A stretch of DNA of 64,000 bases. Origin: Actinophytocola xinjiangensis (lineage in GTDB: Bacteria; Actinomycetota; Actinomycetes; Mycobacteriales; Pseudonocardiaceae). The stretch lies in NCBI RefSeq assembly GCF_001921215.1, contig NZ_MSIF01000034.1, positions 1 through 64,000 of the forward strand, given 5' to 3'. The translations under genes were made by a program, and so were the position numbers. This document shows, piece by piece, positions 8,946 to 16,885 of this stretch. How positions within the stretch are numbered: position 1 is the first letter of the stretch; every line of letters starts with the position of its first letter. The notes under the pieces were generated by a model. That model saw only the letters and a list, made by a program, of their open reading frames with translations, was not told where the DNA came from and made no database searches.

Positions 8946-9946
8946 GGAAGCTGGCCGCGCCGCTGATCAAGGCGCTGATCTTCGTGGTGGTCACCGGCCT
9001 GGCGACGGCCGTGCTCGCGGTGTCCATCAGCAACACCGGTCTGGGCAACACGATGTCCTACGCCGCCCGGTTCACCGACGTCACCTCGCTCAACCCCGGT
9101 GACGACGTGCGGATCTCCGGGGTGCGCGTCGGCCAGGTCGACGAGCTGTCCATCGTGGACGGTCACCTGGCCAGGGTGACGTTCTCGGTCGACCGTTCGA
9201 TGCGGCTGCCGACCGACGTGCGGGCGACCATCAAGTACCGCAACATGGTCGGCCAGCGTTACATCGCGCTGGAGCGCGGCGGGTCGGCGAACTCCGAGCG
9301 GCTGGCCGAGGGCGCGGAGATCCCGCTGGAGCGCACCACCCCGGCGCTGGACCTGACCGACCTGTTCAACGGGTTCAAGCCACTGTTCCAGGCGCTCTCG
9401 CCCGAGGAGGTCAACTCGCTGTCCGGCGAGATCGTCCAGGTGCTGCAGGGCGAGGGCGGCACGGTCGAGAGCCTGCTCGCGCACACCGGTTCGCTGACCA
9501 AGACGCTGGCCAACCGGGACGAGGTCATCGGCCGGGTCATCGAGAACCTGAACTCGGTGCTGCGCACCATCAACGGCCAGGGCGACGCACTGTCCACACT
9601 GGTCTCCACGTTGCAGCGGCTGGTCAGCGGGCTGGCCGGGGACCGGGCGGCGATCGGCGAGGCCATCGAGGGCATCGGCGACCTGACGGTGGCCACCGCC
9701 GGGCTGCTGGACCAGTCGCGGGAACCGCTCAAGGACAGCATCTCCGGGCTGGGCCGGCTCTCGTCGAACCTGGCCGCCGGGCAGGACGAGCTGGCCAGCC
9801 TGCTGACCCTGATGCCGGTGAAGTTCCGGGCGATCGGCACCACCGCGACCTACGGCTCGTGGTTCAACTTCTACCTGTGCGAGGCGGTCCTCACGTCGGA
9901 TCCGCCGGAGACGGTCGTCATCGACTCCCCGAGGTGCAAGCGATGA
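8942..9946 (+). CDS. mceB: Mce family protein B
   Basis: 334 residues: anchor helix (about 8-28), MCE domain (about 38-115, with GDDVRISGVRVGQVDEL and VGQRYIALERGG), then a helical rod and a short C-terminal segment with two cysteines (YLCEAV... SPRCKR) that could form a disulfide. GTG start overlaps the mceA stop by 4 nt; stop overlaps mceC by ATGA. Part of the hetero-oligomeric Mce assembly that carries hydrophobic substrates across the periplasm. Confidence 0.92.
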   Translation: MRKLAAPLIKALIFVVVTGLATAVLAVSISNTGLGNTMSYAARFTDVTSLNPGDDVRISGVRVGQVDELSIVDGHLARVTFSVDRSMRLPTDVRATIKYRNMVGQRYIALERGGSANSERLAEGAEIPLERTTPALDLTDLFNGFKPLFQALSPEEVNSLSGEIVQVLQGEGGTVESLLAHTGSLTKTLANRDEVIGRVIENLNSVLRTINGQGDALSTLVSTLQRLVSGLAGDRAAIGEAIEGIGDLTVATAGLLDQSREPLKDSISGLGRLSSNLAAGQDELASLLTLMPVKFRAIGTTATYGSWFNFYLCEAVLTSDPPETVVIDSPRCKR

Positions 9947-10935
9947 AGTCCTTCCGGGAACGCAACCCGGTGACCATCGGTGTGATCGGGTCGCTGGCGC
10001 TGGTCGCGGCCACCCTCGGCGTGTTCTTCTACCAGGACCTGCCGGTGATCGGCGGTGGCACCAAGTACACCGCCGAGTTCAGCGAGGCCGCCGGCCTGCG
10101 CCCGGACGACGAGGTGCGGGTGGCCGGCATCAAGGTCGGCGAGGTCACCGACGTGGAGCTGGTGGTCGACAAGGTCGAGGTCACCTTCCGGGTCCAGGAC
10201 GCCTGGGTCGGCGACGCGACGACCGCCGAGATCAAGCTGAAGACGTTGCTGGGCCGCAAGTTCCTGGCCCTGCACCCCAGCGGGCGGACCGCGCTGGACC
10301 CGGACGTGGCGATCCCGCTGGACCGCACGGTCACCCCCTACGACGTGACCGAGGCGTTCGAGGGCCTGGCCAACACCGCCGGCGCCATCGACACCGACCA
10401 GCTCGCCGAGAGCTTCCGCACGATCTCCGACACCTTCGCCGACTCGCCCCAGCACGTGCGCAGCGCGCTGGACGGGCTGACCGCGCTGTCCAGGACGATC
10501 TCCTCGCGTGACGCGCAGCTGGCCGAGCTGCTGGACAACACCCGCCAGGTCACCGAGACGCTGGCCGGCTCCAACGACGAGTTCGACCGGCTCATCGAGG
10601 ACGGCAACCTGCTGCTGACCGAGCTCGCGAACCGCCGCGACGCCATCCACGACCTGCTGGTCGGCACCACCGACCTGGCCCAGCAGCTGTCCGGGCTGGT
10701 CGCCGACAACCAGCGTCAGCTCAAGCCGGCGCTGGCCAAGCTGGACGTGGTCACCGGCGTGCTGACCCGCTACGCCGACGAGCTCGACGCCAGCCTCAAG
10801 GCGGCCGGACCGTACTTCCGGCTGGTGAACAACCCGGTCGGCAGCGGCCGGTGGATCGACAGCTACGTGTGTGGGCTGGTGGAGCAGAACCGCAGCCCCT
10901 GTATTCCGAGGCGTCCTTCAGGAGGTGGCCGATGA
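9943..10935 (+). CDS. mceC: Mce family protein C
   Basis: 330 residues with an N-terminal membrane anchor (about 10-28), MCE domain (about 38-118, with DDEVRVAGIKVGEVTDV and LGRKFLALHPSG) and helical region to about residue 290, ending in a Cys-containing tail. ATG 9943 is chosen because it overlaps the mceB stop (ATGA) as the other junctions do; an in-frame GTG further upstream at 9859 would intrude 88 nt into mceB. The downstream junction with mceD is again ATGA. Confidence 0.91.
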   Translation: MKSFRERNPVTIGVIGSLALVAATLGVFFYQDLPVIGGGTKYTAEFSEAAGLRPDDEVRVAGIKVGEVTDVELVVDKVEVTFRVQDAWVGDATTAEIKLKTLLGRKFLALHPSGRTALDPDVAIPLDRTVTPYDVTEAFEGLANTAGAIDTDQLAESFRTISDTFADSPQHVRSALDGLTALSRTISSRDAQLAELLDNTRQVTETLAGSNDEFDRLIEDGNLLLTELANRRDAIHDLLVGTTDLAQQLSGLVADNQRQLKPALAKLDVVTGVLTRYADELDASLKAAGPYFRLVNNPVGSGRWIDSYVCGLVEQNRSPCIPRRPSGGGR

Positions 10936-11903
10936 GACGGGTGGTCGCGATCGTCGCGGTGCTCGGCGTGGTCACCGCCGGCGCCCTGTGGTGGATCTTC
11001 TCCCGTGGCGACGCCCTGCGGGTGACCGCGTACTTCGACCGCGCGGTCGGCGTGTACTCGGGCTCGGACGTGCAGGTGCTGGGCGTGCGGGTGGGCGCGG
11101 TGGAGTCGGTGACCCCGCGCGGCCAGCAGGTCGAGGTGGTGTTCAGCGTCGATCGGGACGTGGCGATCGCGCACGACACGGCGGCGGTCGTGGTGGCGCC
11201 GAGTGTGGTCTCCGACCGCTACGTGCAGCTCACCGACCTGGCCAGGTCCGGGCCGCTGCTGGCCGACGGCGCGGTCATCCCGAGGACGCGGACGGCGACC
11301 CCGGTCGAGCTGGACGAGCTGTACGCGAGCCTGGACACGCTGGTCTCGGCGCTGGGCCCGGACGGCGCGAACTCCGACGGGGCGCTCTCGGAGCTGTTGG
11401 ACACCGGTGCGGAGAACCTGCGCGGCAACGGCGCGGCGTTCAACGAGAGCGTGCGCAACTTCGCCCAGGCGGCGCGCACGTTGTCGGGGTCGGCCGACGA
11501 CCTGTTCGCCACGGTCGACGAGCTGCAGAAGTTCACCACGATGCTGGCCGGCAACGACCGGCAGATTCTGAGCGTCAACACCCAGCTCGACCAGGTGTGG
11601 CGCACGCTGTCGGCCGACCGGGAGGAGCTGTCGACCGCGCTGAACACGTTGGGGACCGCGCTGGCCGACATCCAGGCGTTCATCCGGGACAACCGGGCGG
11701 CCATCAAGTCCAATGTGGACAAGCTGGCGCGGACGACCCAGCAGCTGGTGGACAACCGGGCCTCGATCGCCGAGGCACTGGACACGATCCCGCTGGCGGT
11801 GACCAACTTCTACGGCGCCTACGACCCGGCCTCGGAGAGCCTGCAGGGCCGCACCGTGATGCTGGACTACTTCCCGGTACCCCTGGTGGGAGGTGGCCGA
11901 TGA
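10932..11903 (+). CDS. mceD: Mce family protein D
   Basis: 323 residues: signal-anchor (about 5-22), MCE domain (about 30-112, with GSDVQVLGVRVGAVESV and VSDRYVQLTDL) and a helical rod. ATG 10932 overlaps the mceC stop and has AGGAGG about 6 nt upstream; a GTG at 10851 is in frame but lies within mceC and is rejected. The stop overlaps mceE (ATGA). Subunit of the Mce lipid importer. Confidence 0.91.
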   Translation: MRRVVAIVAVLGVVTAGALWWIFSRGDALRVTAYFDRAVGVYSGSDVQVLGVRVGAVESVTPRGQQVEVVFSVDRDVAIAHDTAAVVVAPSVVSDRYVQLTDLARSGPLLADGAVIPRTRTATPVELDELYASLDTLVSALGPDGANSDGALSELLDTGAENLRGNGAAFNESVRNFAQAARTLSGSADDLFATVDELQKFTTMLAGNDRQILSVNTQLDQVWRTLSADREELSTALNTLGTALADIQAFIRDNRAAIKSNVDKLARTTQQLVDNRASIAEALDTIPLAVTNFYGAYDPASESLQGRTVMLDYFPVPLVGGGR

Positions 11904-12961
11904 TCCGCCGAGCCGCCGTCGCCCTGGCCGCCGCGATCACCCTCTCGGGCTGCTCGGCGGTGGGCACCGACGGCATCTACGACCTGCCGCTGCCCGGCGG
12001 CGCCGACCTGGGCGACCACCCCTACCGGGTGACCGTGCAGTTCGCCGACGTGCTCGACCTGGTGCCGCAGGCCGCGGTGAAGGTCAACGACGTGGTCGTC
12101 GGCCGGGTCGAGTCGATCGCCCTGGGCGGCGAGGACGGCTGGACCGCCGAGGTCGTGCTGGCCGTCAACGGCGACGTGGCGCTGCCGGCGGACGCGGTGG
12201 CGAGCCTGCGCCAGTCGAGCCTGCTGGGCGAGAAGTTCGTCGAGCTGGCCGAGCCCTACCGTGAACAGTCCGAACTGGACACCGGGGGCAGGCTGGCCGA
12301 CGGGGCGATGATCACCGCCGACCGCACCAACCGGCACACCGAGGTCGAGGAGGTCTTCGGCGCGCTGTCGATGCTGCTCAACGGTGGCGGCATCGGGCAG
12401 CTGCAGACGATCAACCGTGAGCTGTCGGACGTGATGACCGGCAACGAGACCGAGATCAAGGCCTTCCTGGCCAATGTGGACGAACTGGTGACCGAGCTGG
12501 ACGGTCACCGGGGCGACATCACCGCCGCGCTGGACGGGCTCAACCACCTGACCACCACGCTCGCCGCCCGCGACGAGCAGATCAAGGGCGCGTTGACCGA
12601 TCTGACACCGGGGCTGCGGGCGCTCACCGAGCAGCGCGCCGCGCTGGTCACCATGCTCCAGTCGCTGGACTCGCTGTCCGACGTGGCGGTGGACACCATC
12701 GACCGGGCCCGTGAGGACATGGTCGCCGACCTGACCGCGATCGCCCCGGTGCTCGACCGGCTCGCCGACGCCGGCCAGGACCTGCCCCGGGCGCTGGAGA
12801 TCCTGCCGACCTTCCCGTACACCGACGAGGTGCTGGAGGGCCTGAAGGGCGACTACCTCAACATCTTCGTCACGCTGCCCCCGTCCGACGACTACGAGAC
12901 GCCGCTGCCGCCGCTGCTGCCGCTGCCGCCGGCCGGGACCACGTCGACGGGAGGCCGCTGA
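11900..12961 (+). CDS. mceE: Mce family lipoprotein E
   Basis: 353 residues. The N-terminus MIRRAAVALAAAITLSGCSA is a lipoprotein signal peptide with lipobox LSGC (Cys18 of the precursor). This fits the rule that MceE (LprK-type) is the lipid-anchored Mce subunit. MCE domain about residues 44-125 (AAVKVNDVVVGRVESI, LGEKFVELAEP), helical rod to about 300, Pro/Leu-rich end. Start overlaps mceD by ATGA with GGAGGTGG upstream; stop overlaps mceF by 1 nt (TGATG). Confidence 0.92.
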   Translation: MIRRAAVALAAAITLSGCSAVGTDGIYDLPLPGGADLGDHPYRVTVQFADVLDLVPQAAVKVNDVVVGRVESIALGGEDGWTAEVVLAVNGDVALPADAVASLRQSSLLGEKFVELAEPYREQSELDTGGRLADGAMITADRTNRHTEVEEVFGALSMLLNGGGIGQLQTINRELSDVMTGNETEIKAFLANVDELVTELDGHRGDITAALDGLNHLTTTLAARDEQIKGALTDLTPGLRALTEQRAALVTMLQSLDSLSDVAVDTIDRAREDMVADLTAIAPVLDRLADAGQDLPRALEILPTFPYTDEVLEGLKGDYLNIFVTLPPSDDYETPLPPLLPLPPAGTTSTGGR

Positions 12962-14178
12962 TGCTCACCAGGGTGGTTCGGCTGCAGGTCGTGGCGTTCG
13001 TGGTGATCGCGCTGGCCGCGGTCGCGTTCGTCGGCGCGAACTACGCCGGCCTGGACCGGCTGTTCTCCGGCGGCGGGTACACGGTGCGCCTCCAGCTGGA
13101 CGAGGGCGGCGGCGTGTTCACCAACAGCGAGGTGACCTACCGGGGGGTGGCCGTCGGCCGGGTCGGTGAGCTGCGGCTGACCGACGACGGCATGGAGGCC
13201 GACCTGCACATCAACGACGACGCGGAACCGATCCCGGTGGACTCCCGGGCGGTGGTGGCCAACCGGTCGGCGATCGGCGAGCAGTACGTCGACCTGCGGC
13301 CACGCACCGACGACGGCCCGTTCCTCGACGGCGACTCGGTGATCCCGAAGTCGGCGACCGCCGTGCCGCCGCCGGTGACCGACCTGCTGTCGAACATGTC
13401 GGAGTTCTCCGCGTCGGTGCCGACGGACTCGCTGCGCACGGTCGTCGACGAGCTGTACACGGCGATGCGCGACACCGGCCCGCACCTGCAGGTGCTGCTG
13501 GACTCGTCGATCGACTTCGCCGAGACGGCCGCCGACCACCTGCCGCAGACGGTGACGCTGATCGACGACGGTGCCACGGTGCTGCGTACCCAGCTGGACT
13601 CCTCGACCCAGTGGCGGTCGTTCTCCCGCAACGCCAAGCTGTTCGCCACGGAGCTGGCCAACGCCGACGGTGACCTGCGTGAGCTGATCGGCGCGGCGCC
13701 GCAGGCCGCGACCCAGCTCTCCGAGCTGTTGTCGGACAACAACCCCGGCCTGTCGGTGCTGGCGGCGAACCTGCTGACCACCGCGGAGATCTTCGACGCG
13801 CGGGTGGCCGGCATGGAGCAGCTGTTCGTGATGACGCCCAAGGCGGTGGCGGCGACCTCGACGGCGATCAACCCGGAGACCGACAGCATGTCGCTGATCC
13901 TGCGCTTCTTCGAGCCGGACCCGTGTGTCGCCGGCTACGAGGCCACGGTGTACCGCCAGGGCGAGGACGTGCGGCCCCGGCCGATGAACACGAACGCCCG
14001 CTGCACGCTGGGCCCCGGCGACGACTCGGTGGTGCGCGGCTCGCAGCACGCCCCGAAGGGTGGCGTGCCGGACCCGGCGGTGCCCGGCGGCGGCGCGCGG
14101 CTGCCCGGCCCGTTGGGGGCGCCGGACCTGACCGTGTCGGCCAACCTGGAGGAACTGCTGTGGCTGACGACGAAGTGA
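12961..14178 (+). CDS. mceF: Mce family protein F
   Basis: 405 residues, last of six Mce subunits. Anchor helix (about 8-28), MCE domain (about 38-120, with NSEVTYRGVAVGRVGEL and IGEQYVDLRPR), helical rod to about 310, then a Cys-containing, Pro/Gly-rich extension. The start shares one base with the mceE stop. The next gene starts inside its 3' end at 14160, a 19-nt overlap, so the accessory proteins are translated with the complex. Confidence 0.91.
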   Translation: MLTRVVRLQVVAFVVIALAAVAFVGANYAGLDRLFSGGGYTVRLQLDEGGGVFTNSEVTYRGVAVGRVGELRLTDDGMEADLHINDDAEPIPVDSRAVVANRSAIGEQYVDLRPRTDDGPFLDGDSVIPKSATAVPPPVTDLLSNMSEFSASVPTDSLRTVVDELYTAMRDTGPHLQVLLDSSIDFAETAADHLPQTVTLIDDGATVLRTQLDSSTQWRSFSRNAKLFATELANADGDLRELIGAAPQAATQLSELLSDNNPGLSVLAANLLTTAEIFDARVAGMEQLFVMTPKAVAATSTAINPETDSMSLILRFFEPDPCVAGYEATVYRQGEDVRPRPMNTNARCTLGPGDDSVVRGSQHAPKGGVPDPAVPGGGARLPGPLGAPDLTVSANLEELLWLTTK

Positions 14179-14693
14179 CCCCGGCGCGGCGCCGCTGGCC
14201 GCTGGTCGCGGCCGTCGCGGTGCTGGTGGCGGCACTGGGTTTCGCCGGCTGGGCGGGCTACGGCTGGTGGCGGGCGAGCCAGGACGGCTCGGTGTCCTAC
14301 GCCAAGACCCGTGACGAGGTCCTGGAGACCGGCCGGTCCCACGTGCGGCTGCTCACCACCCTGGACGCGTCCGATGTGGACGGTGGGATCAGGGACTGGC
14401 TGACGGTGACCACCGGCGGGCTGCGCGACGAGCTGTCGGCCACCGACGAGGAGACCAGGAAGACGCTGCGCGACGGGGGCACGGTCGCCACCGGCCGGAT
14501 CCTCGACGCGGCGGTGAGCGAACTGGACACCCGGACCGGCACGGCGACGATGCTGGTGTCGGTGGAGATCGAGACCAGCAAGGACGGCCAGCCGGTGAAC
14601 GCCAAGCGCAACCGTTTCGTGGCCGGTCTGGAGCGCACGGAGGACGGGTGGCTGCTCTCCGCCCTCGACCAGGTGCCGCTGGGTACCAGCTGA
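14160..14693 (+). CDS. Mce-associated membrane protein (Mas) 1
   Basis: 177 residues: charged cytoplasmic N-terminus (about 1-13), one membrane helix (about 14-34), then a periplasmic domain of about 140 residues resembling the NTF2-like fold of Mce-associated proteins. The GTG start overlaps mceF and has GGAGGA about 6 nt upstream; longer in-frame extension to 13923 lies fully in mceF and is rejected. Mas (Mam/OmamA-type) proteins are known to stabilise Mce complexes in mycobacteria; that role is inferred here from position. Confidence 0.85.
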   Translation: MADDEVTPARRRWPLVAAVAVLVAALGFAGWAGYGWWRASQDGSVSYAKTRDEVLETGRSHVRLLTTLDASDVDGGIRDWLTVTTGGLRDELSATDEETRKTLRDGGTVATGRILDAAVSELDTRTGTATMLVSVEIETSKDGQPVNAKRNRFVAGLERTEDGWLLSALDQVPLGTS

Positions 14694-14706
14694 AGGAGTG
14701 GTCCCC

Positions 14707-15309
14707 ATGTCAACCAGCACCACCGAGCCGGACGCCGACACCGACACCGAGCCGGACGCCGACACGGACGCCGACACGGACACCGACGTGGCCGACCCGG
14801 CGCCACCCCGACGCTCCCGCCTGGTCGTCGCCCTCCTCGTGGTGGCCGCCGTCCTGGTGGGGGCGGGTGTCTGGTTCCTCACCGAGTCCAGCCAACTGCG
14901 CGACACGACGACGTCCAATTCGGCGCTCGTCGACACCGCGCGGACGGCGGAGGTCAGCGCCGCCGTCACCACCGCCCTGAACCGAATTCTGTCCTATTCC
15001 TACGACCGGACCGAGGACACCGAAGCGGCGGCCGACGCGGTTCTGCGCGGAGAAGCCAGACAAGCGTACGACAAGCTGTTCGAGGAGGTCGTGGCAAAAG
15101 CCCCGGAACAGAAACTCGTCCTCACCAGCCGGGTGGTCACCTCGGCCGTCCAGGAACTGTCCGAGAACGAGGCAACGGTGTTGGTCTTCGTCGACCAGTC
15201 GGCCACCCGGGCCGACGCCGGCACCTCGAACGCGTCCGCCGCACAACTGTCGATCAAGGTCAGACGGGATGGCGACACCTGGGTGATCACCGGGTTGGAG
15301 CCGCGATGA
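14707..15309 (+). CDS. Mce-associated membrane protein (Mas) 2
   Basis: 200 residues. A cytoplasmic segment of about 38 residues is almost entirely Asp/Thr/Pro/Glu repeats, then one membrane helix (about 40-58) and a periplasmic domain (about 60-200) of the same type as the preceding protein. ATG 14707 is preferred to GTG 14698 because GAAGGAG lies 8 nt upstream of the ATG. Last gene of the mce operon. Third-position base use loosens in the 3' half (AAA, GAA, AAT codons), a feature continuing into the next intergenic region. Confidence 0.83.
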   Translation: MSTSTTEPDADTDTEPDADTDADTDTDVADPAPPRRSRLVVALLVVAAVLVGAGVWFLTESSQLRDTTTSNSALVDTARTAEVSAAVTTALNRILSYSYDRTEDTEAAADAVLRGEARQAYDKLFEEVVAKAPEQKLVLTSRVVTSAVQELSENEATVLVFVDQSATRADAGTSNASAAQLSIKVRRDGDTWVITGLEPR

Positions 15310-15324
15310 GCATGCTGTCCGATC

Positions 15325-15353
15325 GTGACAAACCAGGTGGTACAAATTGTCAC
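15325..15353. promoter_or_regulatory. Inverted repeat upstream of the secreted-protein cluster
   Basis: GTGACAA and TTGTCAC form 7-bp arms around a core that itself contains the palindrome ACCAGGTGGT. It starts 16 nt after the last mce-operon gene, in an AT-richer 236-bp leader before the gene at 15546. GGTAATAAAC at 15357-15366 follows directly. Operator or weak terminator; the sequence alone cannot decide. Confidence 0.35.
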
Positions 15354-15421
15354 CGAGGTAATAAACATCGCGCATTGTCGCTGGTCCAGAGGATTTTTTC
15401 GCTTCGCTTGTTGTGGAATCT

Positions 15422-15437
15422 GTTACCGGTAGGTAAC
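15422..15437. promoter_or_regulatory. GTTACC-N4-GGTAAC palindrome
   Basis: Perfect 6-bp arms with a 4-nt spacer, 109 nt before the start at 15546. Read as GTTAC-N6-GTAAC it resembles GlnR/MtrA-class half-site pairs. The same arrangement occurs upstream of cvnA at 41634-41649. Confidence 0.4.
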
Positions 15438-15545
15438 GTGCTTATCGAGGGTGCACGCGGTCGACATTCCGAAAAAGATTCCGGAATTGTCCAGCCCTCA
15501 TCGCGGTCCTGTACGAACCTTCGTAGGGGAAAGGAAAGATCGCAC

Positions 15546-16148
15546 ATGCGAAAGCGTTTTCTTGGAGTGGCGACAGTGGTCGCCGCAGTCACGTCGGTCG
15601 TCCTCGGGGTCTCGCCAGCCTCGGCCTCGGCCGGCTGGACCGTGACGCCAGGAGGTGCCGCGACCGGCACCGCCGGCGAGACGGTGCTGACGGTGCGGCC
15701 GGTCTCCGGCGGCGACGACATGATCATGACGTGTGCCTCGTCGGTCGCGCAGATCAACGCGTTCTCCTCGACCGACAACCACGTCGCCGACATCACCGAC
15801 ATCGCGTTCAACCAGTGCCTGCTCGGCGGGCTGATCTCCTTCGAGGTGGACGCGCACACTCCGTGGCCGCTGCACGCGATGAGCTACAGCGCCCCGGTGG
15901 TCAGCGGTGAGATCCAGGGCATCAGCGCCACGATCATCGGTGCCGGATGTCTGGCGGAGGTCGCCGGAACGGTGAACGGCTCGTACCACAACACCAACGA
16001 CACGCTGACGGTGGCCAACGACTTCACGTTGACGGTCACGAACGTCGACCCGGTCGACAACTGCCTCGGTCTGATCAACACCGGTGACGCGGCCGCGTTC
16101 ACCGGCGTCTACGCGGTCGATCCCGGCCAGGACATCGTCCCTGCCTGA
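15546..16148 (+). CDS. Secreted four-cysteine protein, paralog 1
   Basis: 200-residue precursor with a clear Sec signal peptide (MRKRFLGVATVVAAV..., cleavage probably after ASA near residue 28). The mature part starts GWTVTPGG and has four cysteines in the contexts MTC, NQC, AGC and DNC, plus VTNVDPVDNCLGLINTGD and a C-terminal DIVPA; all recur in the paralogs at 16250 and 19480. I recall related secreted proteins of unknown function in other actinobacteria (mature GWTVTPGG-type). ATG 15546 was chosen because AAAGGAAAG lies about 8 nt upstream and the signal peptide starts there. No enzymatic motif is visible; two disulfides and a beta-rich fold are inferred. Likely cell-surface or released protein. 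Confidence 0.8.
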   Translation: MRKRFLGVATVVAAVTSVVLGVSPASASAGWTVTPGGAATGTAGETVLTVRPVSGGDDMIMTCASSVAQINAFSSTDNHVADITDIAFNQCLLGGLISFEVDAHTPWPLHAMSYSAPVVSGEIQGISATIIGAGCLAEVAGTVNGSYHNTNDTLTVANDFTLTVTNVDPVDNCLGLINTGDAAAFTGVYAVDPGQDIVPA

Positions 16149-16168
16149 TCGTCCACACACGACGCGGT

Positions 16169-16200
16169 GCCCGCTCGATCGCTGTCCTGGTCGAGCGGGC
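16169..16200 (+). terminator. Hairpin terminator after secreted paralog 1
   Basis: GCCCGCTCGA / TCGAGCGGGC, a perfect 10-bp stem with a 12-nt loop, 20 nt after the stop codon. Confidence 0.7.
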
Positions 16201-16249
16201 CACCGCGGATTCACCACCTGACGGCTCGGGAGAAGAGGGAGGGACGCAC

Positions 16250-16852
16250 ATGCGGAGACGTTTTCTGGGGATGGTGACCGTTGTCGCCGCGCTCGTCTCG
16301 ATGGTGATGGGCACCGCGCCGGCCGCCGCCACCGCCGGGTGGACCGTCACGCCAGGGGGGTCCGCCACCGCCAGTTCCGGTGAGGCCATCCTGACCTTCC
16401 GGTCCGGCGCCGGGGGCGACGACCTCGCCATGCCCTGTGCCTCGACGACCATCGAACTGAACTTCTTCTCGTCGTCGGACAGTCATATCGCCGACATCAC
16501 CGGTATCGGGTTCAACCAGTGTGTGGCGTCCGGACTGCTTACTTTCGAGTTCGATGCCCACACGCCCTGGGCGATGCATGCCCTGAGCTACAGCCCTCCA
16601 ATGGTCTACGGAGAAGTTCGTGATGTCGCGTTCACCATCATCGGCCCGGGCTGTCTCGCGACGGTTCAGGGCACGCTGAATTTCACCTACAACAATGTCA
16701 CCGGCGAGCTGATCTTCCTTCCCGATTTCACGCTGTCGGTCACGAATGTCGACCCGATCGACAACTGTCTCGGTCTGATCAACACCGGGGACTCGATGTC
16801 CATCGAGGCAGCCTTTTCCGTGTCACCCGTTCAGCACATTGTTCCGGCCTGA
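16250..16852 (+). CDS. Secreted four-cysteine protein, paralog 2
   Basis: 200 residues, clearly homologous along its length to the gene at 15546: signal peptide MRRRFLGMVTVVAALVSM..., mature GWTVTPGGSAT, four cysteines at equivalent sites (MPC, NQC, PGC, DNC), VTNVDPIDNCLGLINTGD and a C-terminal HIVPA. SD GGGAGGGA about 6 nt upstream of the ATG. A hairpin separates it from paralog 1, but only 33 nt separate it from the next gene, suggesting co-transcription with that DUF6801-like gene. Function unknown. Confidence 0.8.
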   Translation: MRRRFLGMVTVVAALVSMVMGTAPAAATAGWTVTPGGSATASSGEAILTFRSGAGGDDLAMPCASTTIELNFFSSSDSHIADITGIGFNQCVASGLLTFEFDAHTPWAMHALSYSPPMVYGEVRDVAFTIIGPGCLATVQGTLNFTYNNVTGELIFLPDFTLSVTNVDPIDNCLGLINTGDSMSIEAAFSVSPVQHIVPA

Positions 16853-16885
16853 CCCCGAGAGATTCTGAGAGCGGTGGAGTTGACG

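Noticed and set aside
10871-11899. An in-frame upstream extension of mceE reaching back through mceD
   Set aside because: The lipoprotein signal peptide and ATGA overlap place the mceE start at 11900; the extension is low complexity.
15310-15545. A c-di-AMP (ydaO-type) or other riboswitch in the leader of secreted paralog 1
   Set aside because: Several inverted repeats are present, but I could not match the conserved core of any riboswitch class I know.
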